Numbered from the stretch's first letter, positions 51,157-61,071 are shown. The stretch: 64,000 bases of DNA from Paraburkholderia fungorum (GCF_902833645.1 NZ_CADFGE010000003.1:62001-126000); one strand, 5' to 3'. Notes: generated by a model not told the origin, from the sequence alone. Made by a program: numbers and translations.

Positions 51157-53292
51157 TCAGACCCAGCCGAACACGTTCAGCACCATATCGATCAGCTTGA
51201 TGAACGGGAACGGCAGCAGTATTCCGCCCAGCCCGTAGATCAGCAGGTTGCGGCGCAGCAGCGACGCCGCGCCCAGCGCCCGGTATTTCACGCCCTTGAG
51301 CGCCAGCGGGATCAGCGCAACGATAATCAGCGCATTGAAAATCACCGCCGACAGAATGGCCGACGAGGGCGAGCTCAGATGCATCACGTCGAGCACACGC
51401 AGTTGTGGATAGGTTGTCGCAAACGCCGCCGGGATGATCGCGAAGTACTTGGCGACGTCGTTGGCGATCGAGAACGTGGTGAGCGAGCCGCGCGTCATCA
51501 GCATCTGCTTGCCGATCTCGACGATCTCGATCAGCTTGGTCGGATTCGAATCGAGGTCGACCATGTTGCCGGCTTCTTTTGCGGCCTGCGTACCGGTGTT
51601 CATCGCCACCGCCACGTCCGCCTGCGCGAGCGCCGGGGCGTCGTTGGTACCGTCGCCGGTCATCGCCACGAGGCGGCCTTCGGTCTGGTGCGTGCGGATC
51701 GTGGCGAGCTTCGCTTCCGGCGTGGCTTCGGCGAGGAAATCGTCGACCCCTGCTTCGGCTGCAATCGCGGCGGCCGTGAGACGGTTGTCGCCCGTCACCA
51801 TGACGGTCTTGATACCCATCTTGCGTAGCTCAGCGAAGCGCTCCTTGATGCCGCCCTTGACGATATCCTTCAACTCGATCACACCGAGGCACCGCGCGGC
51901 ACTCTCGCCACGATTATGTTGCGCGACGACCAGCGGCGTGCTGCCACGCCGCGCGATCTCCGACACGGCCGCGCTCAGCTCCGCGGGAAACCGGCCGCCG
52001 TGCGCCTCGACGTAGTGTTTGATAGCATCGGACGCCCCCTTGCGAATCTCCCGTTCGGGCAGATCGACACCGCTCATGCGCGACTGGGCGCTAAAGGCGA
52101 GGAAGGTCGCCTGCAACGCATGCATATCGCGTTCGCGAATATTGAAGCGCTGCTTGGCCAGCACGACGATGCTGCGCCCCTCCGGTGTTTCGTCGGCGAG
52201 CGAGGACAGTTGCGCCGCGTCGGCAAGCTGTTCCTCCGTGACACCCGGAGCCGGCGTAAAGGCCGAGGCCTGCCGATTGCCGAGCGTGATCGTACCGGTC
52301 TTGTCGAGCAGCAGCACGTCGACGTCGCCCGCCGCTTCCACGGCACGGCCCGAGGTGGCGATCACGTTCGCCTGCATCATGCGGCTCATGCCGGCCACGC
52401 CGATCGCGGACAACAGCCCGCCGATGGTGGTCGGAATCAGGCACACCAGCAGCGCGACCAGCGCCGTGATCGTGACCACGTGCCCTGCTTTCGCGGCCTC
52501 GACCGAGAACATCGAGAACGGCAACAGCGTGGCGGTGGCGAACAGCAGCACGAGCGTCAGCGCGACCAGCAGAATCGTCAGCGCGATTTCGTTGGGCGTT
52601 TTTTGACGCTTCGCACCTTCCACCATCGCGATCATGCGGTCGAGGAAGGCCTCGCCCGGATTCACGGTGACCCGCATGACAATCCAGTCCGACAGCACGC
52701 GCGTGCCGCCCGTTACCGACGAGAAATCGCCGCCCGACTCGCGGATCACCGGTGCGGATTCGCCCGTGATCGCCGATTCGTCGACCGAGGCGACACCTTC
52801 GAGGACCTCGCCGTCAGCCGGAATCACATCGCCGGTTTCGACCAGCACGACATCGCCTTTACGCAGTTCGGTCGCGGTCGTGATGCGGATCGGCGACTTG
52901 GGATGCGCCTCCTGCAGCTTCTTCGCCATCACGTTGTGCTTCGCGCCGCGCAGCGAAGCCGCTTGCGCTTTGGAGCGGCCCTCGGCGAGCGCCTCGGCGA
53001 AGTTGGCGAACAGCACGGTAAACCACAGCCAGAGCGCGATCGCGAGAATGAAACCGGCGGGCGCCTCGGCCTGCCCCCCGAGCGCCGCGATCCACAGAAT
53101 GGTGGTCAGAATGCTGCCGACGTACACGCAGAACATCACCGGATTACGCAATTGATGACGTGGCGCGAGTTTCCTGAACGAATCGACGAGCGCCGGCCGG
53201 GCAATCGCCGGGTCGAACATCGAGCGCGCGGCGTTGCGCGCCTGGCCGATGTTGCCCGGCTGATGAACCGGCGGTTGGAGTCCGTTAGTCAT
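51157..53292 (-). CDS. kdpB: KdpB, K+-transporting P-type ATPase subunit B
   Basis: This 711-aa P-type ATPase has TGES (176-179), the phosphorylation site D330 in DKTGTIT, KGASD in the nucleotide-binding domain, and [22 protein letters not shown] for the hinge. It energises high-affinity K+ uptake at low external potassium. It lies 13 bp after kdpA and 18 bp before kdpC. The sequence appears complete and unbroken. Confidence 0.96.
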   Translation of the reverse strand: MTNGLQPPVHQPGNIGQARNAARSMFDPAIARPALVDSFRKLAPRHQLRNPVMFCVYVGSILTTILWIAALGGQAEAPAGFILAIALWLWFTVLFANFAEALAEGRSKAQAASLRGAKHNVMAKKLQEAHPKSPIRITTATELRKGDVVLVETGDVIPADGEVLEGVASVDESAITGESAPVIRESGGDFSSVTGGTRVLSDWIVMRVTVNPGEAFLDRMIAMVEGAKRQKTPNEIALTILLVALTLVLLFATATLLPFSMFSVEAAKAGHVVTITALVALLVCLIPTTIGGLLSAIGVAGMSRMMQANVIATSGRAVEAAGDVDVLLLDKTGTITLGNRQASAFTPAPGVTEEQLADAAQLSSLADETPEGRSIVVLAKQRFNIRERDMHALQATFLAFSAQSRMSGVDLPEREIRKGASDAIKHYVEAHGGRFPAELSAAVSEIARRGSTPLVVAQHNRGESAARCLGVIELKDIVKGGIKERFAELRKMGIKTVMVTGDNRLTAAAIAAEAGVDDFLAEATPEAKLATIRTHQTEGRLVAMTGDGTNDAPALAQADVAVAMNTGTQAAKEAGNMVDLDSNPTKLIEIVEIGKQMLMTRGSLTTFSIANDVAKYFAIIPAAFATTYPQLRVLDVMHLSSPSSAILSAVIFNALIIVALIPLALKGVKYRALGAASLLRRNLLIYGLGGILLPFPFIKLIDMVLNVFGWV

Positions 53293-53305
53293 GCTGTCCT
53301 CTCAG

Positions 53306-55114
53306 TCAATGTCCCGCGACCATGATCAGATGTTCAACCACAGGGCCGAGCGCCAGCGCCGGCACGTACGTGAGTGCGCCGACCAGCACCACCGTGCCGA
53401 GCAGCAGCACCACGAACAGCGGGCCGTGCGTCGGCAGCGTGCCGGCGGTGGCGGAGATGCGTTTCTTGGCAGCCAGCGACCCGGCGATCGCCAGCACCGG
53501 CACAATCGAGCCGAAGCGGCCGAACCACATGACGAAGGCCAGCGTGCTGTTGTAGAACGGCGTATTGACCGAGAGGCCGGCGAACGCGCTGCCGTTGTTA
53601 TTGGCGGCCGAACTGTAGGCGTAGAGAATCTCGGAGAAGCCATGGGGCCCGGGATTGGCGATGCCCGCCACGCCGGCTGCCGTCAGCACGGCGATCGATG
53701 CACCGACCAGCACGAGCAGCGGCGTGAGCAGCACGGCAATCGACACCATCTTCATCTCGTACGACTCGATCTTCTTGCCGATGTATTCCGGCGTTCGTCC
53801 GATCATCAGACCGGCCACGAACACCGCAAGCAACGCGAACACGAGCATGCCGTAGAGACCCGAGCCGACGCCCCCGAAGATCACCTCGCCGAGCTCGATC
53901 AACAGGAGCGGAACGAAGCCGCCCATCGGCGTCAGCGAATCGTGCATGTTATTCACGGCGCCGCACGACGCGGCGGTGGTCGCCACGGTAAAGATGCCGG
54001 ACTGAGCGATGCCGAAGCGGGTTTCCTTGCCTTCCATGTTGCCGCCGGGCTGCGTGGCCGACGCGGTTTGATCGACATGCAGCGACGCATACAGCGGATT
54101 GCCGTTCTGCTCCGACGAAATCTCACCCCAGCAGGCGAGCGCGAAAGCGATCGTCATTGCCGCCAGCACGGCATAGCCCTGACGCGGGTCGCCCACCATC
54201 CGGCCGAACACCACGCACAGCGCAGCCGGAATAACCAGCATCGCGATCATCTGCACGAAGTTGGAAAACGGCGTCGGGTTCTCGTACGGATGCGCGGAAT
54301 TGGCGTTGAAAAAACCGCCGCCGTTGGTCCCGAGCATCTTGATCGCTTCCTGCGACGCGACCGGCCCCATCGCGAGGGTCTGCTTGTCGGCCTTGTTGTC
54401 CACCATCACCGGGTTGCCCTTCGCGTCCTTGACGGGATTGCCCTGGGCGTCGGTCTTCGGTGCTTGATACGTCGTCACCTGCAGCGTCGGCACGTCTTCG
54501 TACGACTTGAAGTTCTGAATCACGCCCTGGCTGATCAGGACAAGCGCAATCGCCGTAGCGAGCGGCGCGAGGATATACAACGTGATACGCGTCAGATCGA
54601 CCCAGAAATTGCCGATCGTCGCCGTCGTATGGCGCGCGAAACCGCGAATCAACGCGACCACGACAGCAATGCCGGTGGCGGCCGAAAGGAAGTTTTGCAC
54701 CGTCAGCGCGGCCATTTGCGTCAGATAGCTGACGGTCGATTCCGGCGTGTAGTCCTGCCAGTTCGTGTTGGTCACGAAGCTGACTGCGGTGTTGAAGGCG
54801 GCGTCGGGTGTCATCGGTCCGAAGCCTTGCGGGTTCGCAGGCAGCCATTGCTGCAGACGCAGAAATCCGTACACCGCGCCCACCCCGAGGGTATTGAACG
54901 CCAGCACGGCCAGCGCATAGCGCTTCCACGACATTTCGGCGCTGGGATCGACTCCGGCGAGCTTGTAGAACGCGGTTTCGATCGGCCGCCCGAACTGGCG
55001 CACGACCACCGAGGAACCGTCCACCACGCCGGTCATGTAACGGCCGAGCGGTATGGCGAGCGCAATCAGCACGACGATGAAAACGCCGGGCTGAACCAGG
55101 TTGTTGAGGTTCAT
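53306..55114 (-). CDS. kdpA: KdpA, K+-transporting ATPase subunit A
   Basis: This 602-aa membrane protein has the four K+-selectivity loops: [62 protein letters not shown] and [17 protein letters not shown]. It forms the K+ pore of the Kdp complex. ATG 55114 overlaps the kdpF stop (ATGA). An insertion of acidic/basic repeats ([25 protein letters not shown]) in the periplasmic loop before the second selectivity loop is a Burkholderia-like feature. Confidence 0.96.
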   Translation of the reverse strand: MNLNNLVQPGVFIVVLIALAIPLGRYMTGVVDGSSVVVRQFGRPIETAFYKLAGVDPSAEMSWKRYALAVLAFNTLGVGAVYGFLRLQQWLPANPQGFGPMTPDAAFNTAVSFVTNTNWQDYTPESTVSYLTQMAALTVQNFLSAATGIAVVVALIRGFARHTTATIGNFWVDLTRITLYILAPLATAIALVLISQGVIQNFKSYEDVPTLQVTTYQAPKTDAQGNPVKDAKGNPVMVDNKADKQTLAMGPVASQEAIKMLGTNGGGFFNANSAHPYENPTPFSNFVQMIAMLVIPAALCVVFGRMVGDPRQGYAVLAAMTIAFALACWGEISSEQNGNPLYASLHVDQTASATQPGGNMEGKETRFGIAQSGIFTVATTAASCGAVNNMHDSLTPMGGFVPLLLIELGEVIFGGVGSGLYGMLVFALLAVFVAGLMIGRTPEYIGKKIESYEMKMVSIAVLLTPLLVLVGASIAVLTAAGVAGIANPGPHGFSEILYAYSSAANNNGSAFAGLSVNTPFYNSTLAFVMWFGRFGSIVPVLAIAGSLAAKKRISATAGTLPTHGPLFVVLLLGTVVLVGALTYVPALALGPVVEHLIMVAGH

Positions 55115-55206
55115 TCGAGAGCCTCCGCGCGCAGCAGTGCATACACGAGGTAAGCGAACAGAATCAGCGTCGAGGCCGCGGCGAGCCAGGTCATCCAGGT
55201 AGTCAT
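55111..55206 (-). CDS. kdpF: KdpF, small subunit
   Basis: This 31-aa single-helix peptide ([31 protein letters not shown]) is written here in two parts to show the helix [18 protein letters not shown] and the C-terminal LRAEAL signature typical of KdpF. It overlaps kdpA by 4 nt and the 34-aa gene upstream by 3 nt. It stabilises the Kdp complex. Confidence 0.88.
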   Translation of the reverse strand: MTTWMTWLAAASTLILFAYLVYALLRAEALE

Positions 55207-55307
55207 GGACGGCCACCAGGTGCGCGGTGCAGCTTGTCGCAGCCTATTACGAAGGCCGCAACGAGACCGCCGAACGCAACGATTGCGATGAGGTAAAGCA
55301 GATCCAT
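55203..55307 (-). CDS. 34-aa single-helix membrane peptide preceding kdpF
   Basis: ATG 55307 follows GGAGA at about 9-nt spacing. The peptide begins [19 protein letters not shown] and continues [15 protein letters not shown]: one hydrophobic helix followed by a Cys-Asp-Lys and basic tail. Its stop overlaps the kdpF ATG (ATGA), giving an unbroken chain of overlapping starts into kdpA. A similar short ORF before kdpF occurs in other proteobacteria to my recollection. It is probably a Kdp-associated small membrane protein. It is too short for most gene finders. Confidence 0.72.
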   Translation of the reverse strand: MDLLYLIAIVAFGGLVAAFVIGCDKLHRAPGGRP

Positions 55308-55452
55308 GGCCCAGTCTCCACAAGGGACTCCTGTACCGTGAAATCTAGGAAAATCCGCGTAAACACAGCGTTAAGACTTGGCCGCGTTTCGTAAATATGA
55401 CGGGAGCGGAAGGCAGAGAGCGCCGCGCCGGTGTAGCGGCAGACCACGCACC

Positions 55453-56421
55453 CTATGCCGCCTGAGCCGCCTTATCGTGCGCGGCCTGTTCGAGCCAGAG
55501 CCGGCTATCGGGAAACCAGAATGCGTCCGGGCGCGGTGGCGAAACGAGTTTCACCGGAAGGGCGGGATTGAAGATCTTCGACCAGGCTGACAGGTAAGAC
55601 GGCGTCTTCACGAGAAACCCGCAATTGGCGAGAAGCAGGCTGGAAAGCAGCGCCTCGCGGCCGATCTCGAGTCCGGGATAGCCGCTGAAGTGAACGGGTG
55701 TGCTGCCGCATGCCAGGTGTTTTGCCGGTGCGACCGTGACTGGCTTGCCGAACGGCCACGCGATAAAGAAATCGATAAACGCCTGTTCGTCGCTCGATAT
55801 GAAAATATGGTCGAGGTGCGGATTTTCCGCGAGCGCCGATTCCACCTGCCGGCAGAAGCTTCCCCAGGAAACCGGCACGGCCTCCAGGGTCTTGTCGGTG
55901 CCTCTGAAATGCGCGCCAAGGGTCGACGCGCCGATCCCGAGCTTGCGGCAGATCGCGTCGACTTCTTCGAGGATATGCGCGGCCGGCCGATAGTGGGCGA
56001 AGAACAGTTCGCTTGCGCTCCTGAGTTGAAGCAGGCATTCGTAACGCTGACGAAAGCCCAGATGGACCAGGTCGCGAACCGTCGACGTCCTCACTTTATG
56101 GGCGACCGCGACACCCGAGGCGGGACGCACGGGTTCGAAGAAAACCGTGAACCAGTCCAGTTTCCCCTCGGCGTCGCCATACAGCCCACCGCGCGCGCTA
56201 ATGCACGGGGTGAGGCATTTCTCGTCGCAATACATCAGAATAAACAGGACCATCTGCATCACGGAGAAAAACCCGGAGTTCTCCTGAATCTCGATGGAAA
56301 AAACGCCCCTGTTCAAGCGTTGCCTGGCGTGAAGTGAGAGCCGGCGCGGCATGGCCACGGAATGCTTGAACCCCTCGCTGCGTCGGATCTGTTTCGCCCG
56401 ATCGACCACCTTTCTCAACAT
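55453..56421 (-). CDS. glycosyltransferase-like protein (fucosyltransferase/NodZ-like fold?)
   Basis: This 322-aa soluble protein contains GAHFRGTDKTLEAVPVSWGSFCRQVESALAENPHLDHIFISSDEQAFIDFF and later LLSSLLLANCGFLVKTPSYLSAWSKIFNP. The H-x-R-x-T-D-K motif plus a conserved IFISSDE...F segment recall GT23/NodZ and O-fucosyltransferase-type enzymes, in which the Arg binds GDP-fucose. AGGAG precedes ATG 56421. Its upstream DNA is AT-rich (TAATTAATTAGG), unlike the neighbours, hinting at a gene acquired from elsewhere. Function is tentative. Confidence 0.5.
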   Translation of the reverse strand: MLRKVVDRAKQIRRSEGFKHSVAMPRRLSLHARQRLNRGVFSIEIQENSGFFSVMQMVLFILMYCDEKCLTPCISARGGLYGDAEGKLDWFTVFFEPVRPASGVAVAHKVRTSTVRDLVHLGFRQRYECLLQLRSASELFFAHYRPAAHILEEVDAICRKLGIGASTLGAHFRGTDKTLEAVPVSWGSFCRQVESALAENPHLDHIFISSDEQAFIDFFIAWPFGKPVTVAPAKHLACGSTPVHFSGYPGLEIGREALLSSLLLANCGFLVKTPSYLSAWSKIFNPALPVKLVSPPRPDAFWFPDSRLWLEQAAHDKAAQAA

Positions 56422-56602
56422 GCCGACTCCTAATTAATTAGGTATTCTTTGAAATGGCACGGACCTGTTTGACTGCGAAGGAACGGACGACCCAGCATAG
56501 CATTTCAGGAAGTCAGCTCACGTAAGGTTCGCCCCGTCTTGGTGAGCTAGCGCACAAAGAATCGGTAAGGTTTTCCCTGGATCGGCGTGCCGCGCCGCCA
56601 AC

Positions 56603-57895
56603 TCAACCAGGCAGTTCGCCGGTGTATTCGTACGCCACGGTTCCTTGCGGATGCCTGAACCACCCCGGGTCGCGATAGTCATTGCGCCCCAACCCCTCCC
56701 GCACTTTCACGACGCTGAACATGCCGCCCATTTCCAGCGCGCCGAACGGTCCTGTGCCGGTCATCATCGGCAGGGTGTTGTCGGGTAGCGGCATTTCCAT
56801 GCCGCCCATCGAACCGCCCGTGCTGCCCATCGCCATGTAATCGGGCACCAGCCTGTTGATACGTTTCGCGAGGTCCTGCTGCGGCACGCCGATCAGGTTC
56901 GGCACCTGGTGCCCCATCGCATTCATCGTGTGATGGGACTTGTGGCAATGAAACGCCCAGTCGCCGGGCCGGTTCGCGGCGAACTCGATCGCGCGCATCT
57001 GGCCGACCGCGACATCCGCGGTCACCTCCGGCCAGCGCGCCGAGGGTTGAATCCATCCGCCGTCCGTTCCCACCACTTCGAACTGGTAGCCGTGCAGGTG
57101 GATCGGGTGATTGGTCATCGTCAGATTGCCGACGCGAATGCGCACGCGATCGCCCGCGCGCACCGGTAACGCATCGATACCCGGAAACACGCGGGCATTC
57201 CACGTCCACATGTTGAAGTCGGTCATCTCGTTCACGCGCGGCGTGAAGCTGCCTGGGTCGATGTCGTAGGCGGACATGATGAACACGAAGTCGCGATCCA
57301 CCCGCATGACGCTCGGGTCCGTCGGATGAACGATGAAGCTGCCCATCATGCCCATCGCCATCTGCACCATCTCGTCGGCGTGCGGGTGATACATGAACGT
57401 GCCGTGCTTCTCGAGCTGAAACTCGTAAACAAAGGTCTTGCCCGGCGGAATATGCGGCTGCGTGAGACCGCCGACGCCGTCCATGCCGCACGGCAGGAGC
57501 ATGCCGTGCCAGTGAACCGTGGTGTGCTCCGGCAGCCTGTTGGTCACGAAGATGCGAACCTTGTCGCCTTCAACGGCCTCGATGGTCGGCCCCGGCGCCT
57601 GACCGTTATAGCCCCACAGATGAGCACTCATGCCCGGCGCGAGTTCGCGCACCACCGGCTCGGCAATCAGATGAAACTCCTTCCAGCCGTTCTTCATGCG
57701 CCACGGCAGCGACCAGCCGTTCAACGTGGCAACGGGCGTGTATGGCCGCCCGGCCGGGGGCACGAGCGGTGGCTGCATCGCGGCCGTGGTCATCGTGGGC
57801 GCCTCGGGCAATGATGCGGCGCCGGCCTTGCTGACCAGTGCCGCCCCCAACAACGCGGCGCCGGAGCCGCTGAGAAAATTTCGACGAGACACCAT
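56603..57895 (-). CDS. periplasmic multicopper oxidase (CumA/CopA-like)
   Basis: This 430-aa protein has a Tat signal (SRRNFLSGSGAALLGAAL). Four copper-ligand motifs are present: HWHG 128-131, HPH 170-172, HPIHLHG 263-269 and HCHKSHH 316-322. It is shorter than CopA (~600 aa) and has a Met/Gly-rich stretch (MGSTGGSMGGMEMPLPDN ... MMTGTG) that may hold copper. It would oxidise Cu(I) in the periplasm. It starts 1 nt after the TolC-like stop, so the two are cotranscribed with the small proteins upstream. Confidence 0.88.
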   Translation of the reverse strand: MVSRRNFLSGSGAALLGAALVSKAGAASLPEAPTMTTAAMQPPLVPPAGRPYTPVATLNGWSLPWRMKNGWKEFHLIAEPVVRELAPGMSAHLWGYNGQAPGPTIEAVEGDKVRIFVTNRLPEHTTVHWHGMLLPCGMDGVGGLTQPHIPPGKTFVYEFQLEKHGTFMYHPHADEMVQMAMGMMGSFIVHPTDPSVMRVDRDFVFIMSAYDIDPGSFTPRVNEMTDFNMWTWNARVFPGIDALPVRAGDRVRIRVGNLTMTNHPIHLHGYQFEVVGTDGGWIQPSARWPEVTADVAVGQMRAIEFAANRPGDWAFHCHKSHHTMNAMGHQVPNLIGVPQQDLAKRINRLVPDYMAMGSTGGSMGGMEMPLPDNTLPMMTGTGPFGALEMGGMFSVVKVREGLGRNDYRDPGWFRHPQGTVAYEYTGELPG

Positions 57896-57896
57896 G

Positions 57897-59330
57897 TCAT
57901 TGCCCTTCAGAATCGGTGGATGACGCTTGCGGCGCCGTGGATACGAATGGCGCCGAGGCCATTGCGAGAGGCGGCAGACGGCCGCCGAGCGCCTGTTGCA
58001 GATCGGTCTGCGCGAGCCAGTAGTCCCTGAGCGCGTCGATCGCGCTGTTCACGGCGCCGATCTGGTCGCGCGAATCGGCGAGCAGTTCGAATACGCTCGC
58101 GAGCATGCCGTTATAGCGAAGCAGCAGTTCGTCCGACATGGTTTTGCGGATCGGCACCACTTCGTCGCGATAGTGCTTCGCTACGTCGTAGTTCGTCACA
58201 TAGGCCGAATACGATTCCCGCACCTCGGAGCGCGCGTTGATCGCGGTCTCGGCGACGCGGTTCGCGGACCGTAGATAGATCGCTTCGGCGCGCGCCACTT
58301 TCGAGGCGCCCCAGTCGAAGAGCGGAATCTCGACGCCGATCTCGTAGCCCTGCTCGCGGCCATCGGAGCTCGTGAAGTTGTTCTGATACCCGACATCGAG
58401 CGCATTGATGAATCGCGTTGCCCGGCTCAGGCCTAGAGAACGTCCCACGCTTTGCGTCTGCAGCTTCGCGGCCTGAATATCCAGGCGGTTCTCCATCGCG
58501 AAGCGCTCGAGATCCGGCAACTCGGGCCGGGTTGCGGGCAGGTCGGGCAGACGCTCGGGGAGGTCATACTCGGCCTGCGAACCCCATAGGCCCATCGTAC
58601 GAGTGAGTTTTTCCCGCGCGGATACGGACTGTTGCCGCGCCTTCGCCAGTTGCGCAACGGCTTGCGCGTAGAAGGCCTGCTCACGCGCGTAGTCGAGCTT
58701 GCTGAAATTGCCGGCCTGCTGCATGCGCAGCGCCAGCTCGGCACCGGCTTGCGCCGAGTCCTTCACCTGCTCCGCGTAGCCAGCCGATTGCTTCGTCGCG
58801 ACCGCACCGATATAGGCGCGGCGTGCGTCGGCGGCGACCTTGAGCATGGCATCCGCCGCGAGCAGCCGGGTCTGCTCGAAACGGCCGCTTTCGATGCGTG
58901 TCGCCAATGGCAGCGTCAGCACGCTCAACAGGCCGAGCGTGAATGTGCGGCTGATGCTCAGATCGCTGCCCCCGTGTGTACGGCTGAAGGTGAAGCCGGG
59001 ATTCGGCAATCGTCCCGCCTGCACCAGGTCCGCCTCGGCAATGCCGAGGTCGCTGTACGCGGCTTGCAATCCACGGTTGTTCAGCAGTGCGATCTGGACG
59101 GCGTCGTCCATGCTGAGTGGCCTGGACAACAGTTCTTGCGTGCGCCGGGCTACAGCGCTGCGGTTTTCGTCCGTTCTCACCAGCACGGCGTCTTTTCCAA
59201 GCCGCTGCGATGCCGTGTTGGAAACAGTGTCGAAGCCGCCGTCCTTCGAAAACGTCGTGCAGCCGGTGAGAACCACCAGCACGGTGACGGCGGCGATGAC
59301 GCGGCTGTCTGGAAACGGAGTGCGCTTCAT
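57897..59330 (-). CDS. TolC/OprM-family outer-membrane lipoprotein
   Basis: This 477-aa protein has a lipoprotein signal with lipobox LTGC at ~C23. It has the two-repeat outer-membrane efflux plan: LSMDDAVQIALLNNRGLQAAYSDLGIAEADLVQAG and later DLERFAMENRLDIQAAKLQTQ. In a copper operon it is likely a CusC-like exit duct, but no CusA/B partner is in the window. Its start overlaps the small acidic protein gene (ATGA), and the multicopper oxidase follows at once. Confidence 0.85.
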   Translation of the reverse strand: MKRTPFPDSRVIAAVTVLVVLTGCTTFSKDGGFDTVSNTASQRLGKDAVLVRTDENRSAVARRTQELLSRPLSMDDAVQIALLNNRGLQAAYSDLGIAEADLVQAGRLPNPGFTFSRTHGGSDLSISRTFTLGLLSVLTLPLATRIESGRFEQTRLLAADAMLKVAADARRAYIGAVATKQSAGYAEQVKDSAQAGAELALRMQQAGNFSKLDYAREQAFYAQAVAQLAKARQQSVSAREKLTRTMGLWGSQAEYDLPERLPDLPATRPELPDLERFAMENRLDIQAAKLQTQSVGRSLGLSRATRFINALDVGYQNNFTSSDGREQGYEIGVEIPLFDWGASKVARAEAIYLRSANRVAETAINARSEVRESYSAYVTNYDVAKHYRDEVVPIRKTMSDELLLRYNGMLASVFELLADSRDQIGAVNSAIDALRDYWLAQTDLQQALGGRLPPLAMASAPFVSTAPQASSTDSEGQ

Positions 59331-59662
59331 TTCGCCGGCTCCTCGTGATGGGCGCCGTGCTGGTCATCGTTGTCGCCATCGTTGTTGCCATCGTTGGCAT
59401 CATCATCAGCGTCATTATCCGAATGCATTTGACCGTGGTTCATTCCGGCCCCGCCGGATGGACTCGCCACCGCGCGATTGAGCAATTGCCAGCCGGGTGT
59501 TTTCTGCTCCCGATAAGGTCGATAGTCCGCGAAGACTGACGGTACATTCACAGCAGGAACCGACGCCGCGGGATCCGCCGGATCGGGACGTGTGGGCATG
59601 GCGTGCACGAGCGCCGGCAATACTGCCGTCGCGCCGAGCACCGCCGCAATAAACGTTCGCAT
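59327..59662 (-). CDS. 111-aa secreted acidic/His-rich small protein
   Basis: A signal peptide (MRTFIAAVLGATAVLPALVHA) is followed by a ~50-aa Pro-rich segment. The C-terminus is strongly Asp/Asn/His-rich (MNHGQMHSDNDADD ... DQHGAHHEE). The Met/His pattern suits periplasmic copper buffering. It is the first gene of a unit with the TolC-like and multicopper oxidase genes (4-nt overlap). The low-complexity acidic tail is unusual and comes from a degenerate GAT/AAC-type repeat in the DNA. I do not recognise a named family. Confidence 0.7.
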   Translation of the reverse strand: MRTFIAAVLGATAVLPALVHAMPTRPDPADPAASVPAVNVPSVFADYRPYREQKTPGWQLLNRAVASPSGGAGMNHGQMHSDNDADDDANDGNNDGDNDDQHGAHHEEPAK

Positions 59663-59755
59663 TGGTTTTCTCGTCGTATGCCACCCGGACGGCCGACGTG
59701 CAACGTGCGGCCATCAAGGCGAAATTGAACATCGCAGCTTCACGCTGCGAAAGAA

Positions 59756-60181
59756 CTAGACGACAGAGATTCGGGGAGGTCGCTCGATGCCGTCGGTCAG
59801 AAACGACGCGACGCGGGCTGCAGGAGGAAGAGGTACGGCGAAAGGAATAACGGCGGCGGATATCGCCGCTTGCGGATCAGCCGGCAAACCACCGCCGAAA
59901 CAGCAGGACGCGCAAGCCGCGCAGGTGTGAGCATGATGCGCATCGCCCTGATGACTGTGGTTCTGGGCCTGCACGCTAGCGTCATCATGGCCGCCAGCGG
60001 CCGTCATCATTTCGGCTCCGCCATGCTGATGGATCATCTCACTGGCATTCTGATAACGCATGGCCCCACCTTCCCCACCGATCTGCGAGGCCTCGCATTT
60101 CATGGAGACGACCGCGAACGACTGAACCGGAAGGCTCAGCGCGAGCAGCACGACGAGGAAAAGTTTGCGCCAGTAAGACAT
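59756..60181 (-). CDS. 141-aa Cys/His-rich periplasmic protein (copper-related)
   Basis: The N-terminal signal peptide (KLFLVVLLALSLPVQSFAVVSM) is followed by His/Met-rich segments (SEMIHQHGGAEMMTAAGGHDD, NHSHQGDAHHAH) and the cysteine cluster CAACASCC. This composition is common in small periplasmic copper-binding proteins near cop/cus genes. ATG 60181 is used. It is 93 bp upstream of the 111-aa gene on the same strand and divergent from the copZ-like gene, so both directions may share regulation. No catalytic domain is visible. Confidence 0.7.
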   Translation of the reverse strand: MSYWRKLFLVVLLALSLPVQSFAVVSMKCEASQIGGEGGAMRYQNASEMIHQHGGAEMMTAAGGHDDASVQAQNHSHQGDAHHAHTCAACASCCFGGGLPADPQAAISAAVIPFAVPLPPAARVASFLTDGIERPPRISVV

Positions 60182-60301
60182 GGGTACGGAGTCTAGCACG
60201 CTGATTAAGAAGACTGTAAGGCAGGAAGCGCGTCGGCCAGTGCCATTTTTTTTACCCCGAGGGCTCACGGTCACTGACAACATGAACAAGGATAAATACG
60301 C

Positions 60302-60332
60302 TTGACCTTCCCGCGGTGGGAAGGTCCAAGCT
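60302..60332 (+). promoter_or_regulatory. CueR/MerR-type copper operator-promoter
   Basis: TTGACC (60302-60307) is separated by 19 bp from CAAGCT (60327-60332). The spacer holds a perfect inverted repeat GACCTTCCC-GCGGT-GGGAAGGTC (60304-60326). This is the classical CueR/HmrR promoter arrangement. It points to the copZ-like gene at 60363. The cognate CueR is not obviously in the window (the MerR here is TipA-type). Confidence 0.85.
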
Positions 60333-60362
60333 CAGGTTCTGACTTCACACTGGAGGTGGGAA

Positions 60363-60560
60363 ATGGAATTCGCAATCCCGGATATGACGTGCGGCGGCTG
60401 CGCCAATGCGATTGCCCGTGCAGTGACTGGCCTCGACCCCGCGGCGAAGCTCGACGTCGATGTCGCCGTTAAAATCGTGAAGGTCGCGTCGAGCCTGCCG
60501 CCGCAATGCGTCATCGAGGCAATCGAGGCGGCGGGCTTTCATGCTTCGCTCAGAACCTGA
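60363..60560 (+). CDS. CopZ-like heavy-metal-associated (HMA) chaperone
   Basis: This 65-aa HMA domain has the metal site MTCGGC (C10 and C13) and the ferredoxin-like betaalphabeta-betaalphabeta order (MEFAIPDMTCGGCANAIARAV, then DVDVAVKIVKVAS). A GGAGG-like RBS precedes ATG 60363. It would bind Cu(I) in the cytoplasm and hand it to a P1B-ATPase or to CueR. No P-type ATPase is adjacent. Expression should be copper-induced through the upstream CueR-type site. Confidence 0.88.
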   Translation: MEFAIPDMTCGGCANAIARAVTGLDPAAKLDVDVAVKIVKVASSLPPQCVIEAIEAAGFHASLRT

Positions 60561-60663
60561 ACAAAGCGCATCGGACCATGTCTTTCGCGTTGCGCGTGCC
60601 CCGCTGTTCGCAGCATCATTCATGGCCGTCTGATATCTCCTTGTCCCAAACGGAACACCCAAT

Positions 60664-61071
60664 ATGAAAAACATGAAAAATCTTCGCGCATTCCGTGCCC
60701 TTTGCGTCGTGAGCGGCATGGCGTTCGCCGTCGCGGCAACACCCGTCCACGCACAACAGGCGGCGTCGATGCCGGGCATGGACATGTCCCACCCGGCGGA
60801 CACCGGGTCGAGTGCGTCGACCCATGCTTTCAAGGACGCCGACGAGAAAATGATGCAGGCCATGGATGCCCCGACCTACACGGGCAACGCCGACAAGGAC
60901 TTCGTCGCGCATATGATTCCGCACCATCAGGGCGCGGTCGAAATGGCCCAGGTAGAGTTGAAATACGGCAAGGATCCCGAGCTGAAACGCCTCGCCCACA
61001 ACATCATCAAGGCGCAACACGAGGAGATCGCGTTTATGCAGCGCTGGCAGGCGAAGCACGGCGACAAGTGA
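60664..61071 (+). CDS. DUF305 (CopM-like) periplasmic protein
   Basis: This 135-aa protein has a signal peptide (LCVVSGMAFAVAATPVHA) and the DUF305 core (DFVAHMIPHHQGAVEMAQVELKYGKDPELKRLAHNIIKAQHEEIAFMQRW). The Met- and His-rich segment (MPGMDMSH) and the H-M-I-P-H-H-Q motif suit copper binding, as in CopM. It lies 103 bp after the copZ-like gene and is probably part of the same copper response. Confidence 0.88.
   Translation: MKNMKNLRAFRALCVVSGMAFAVAATPVHAQQAASMPGMDMSHPADTGSSASTHAFKDADEKMMQAMDAPTYTGNADKDFVAHMIPHHQGAVEMAQVELKYGKDPELKRLAHNIIKAQHEEIAFMQRWQAKHGDK

Noticed and set aside
53291..55153. A 620-codon open frame antisense to kdpA, and a 567-codon frame antisense to the FtsH-like gene (42439-44142)
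   Set aside because: Long antisense frames are expected in GC-rich genes with strong third-position bias. Their translations are Arg/His-rich, show no family features, and lie wholly over well-identified genes.
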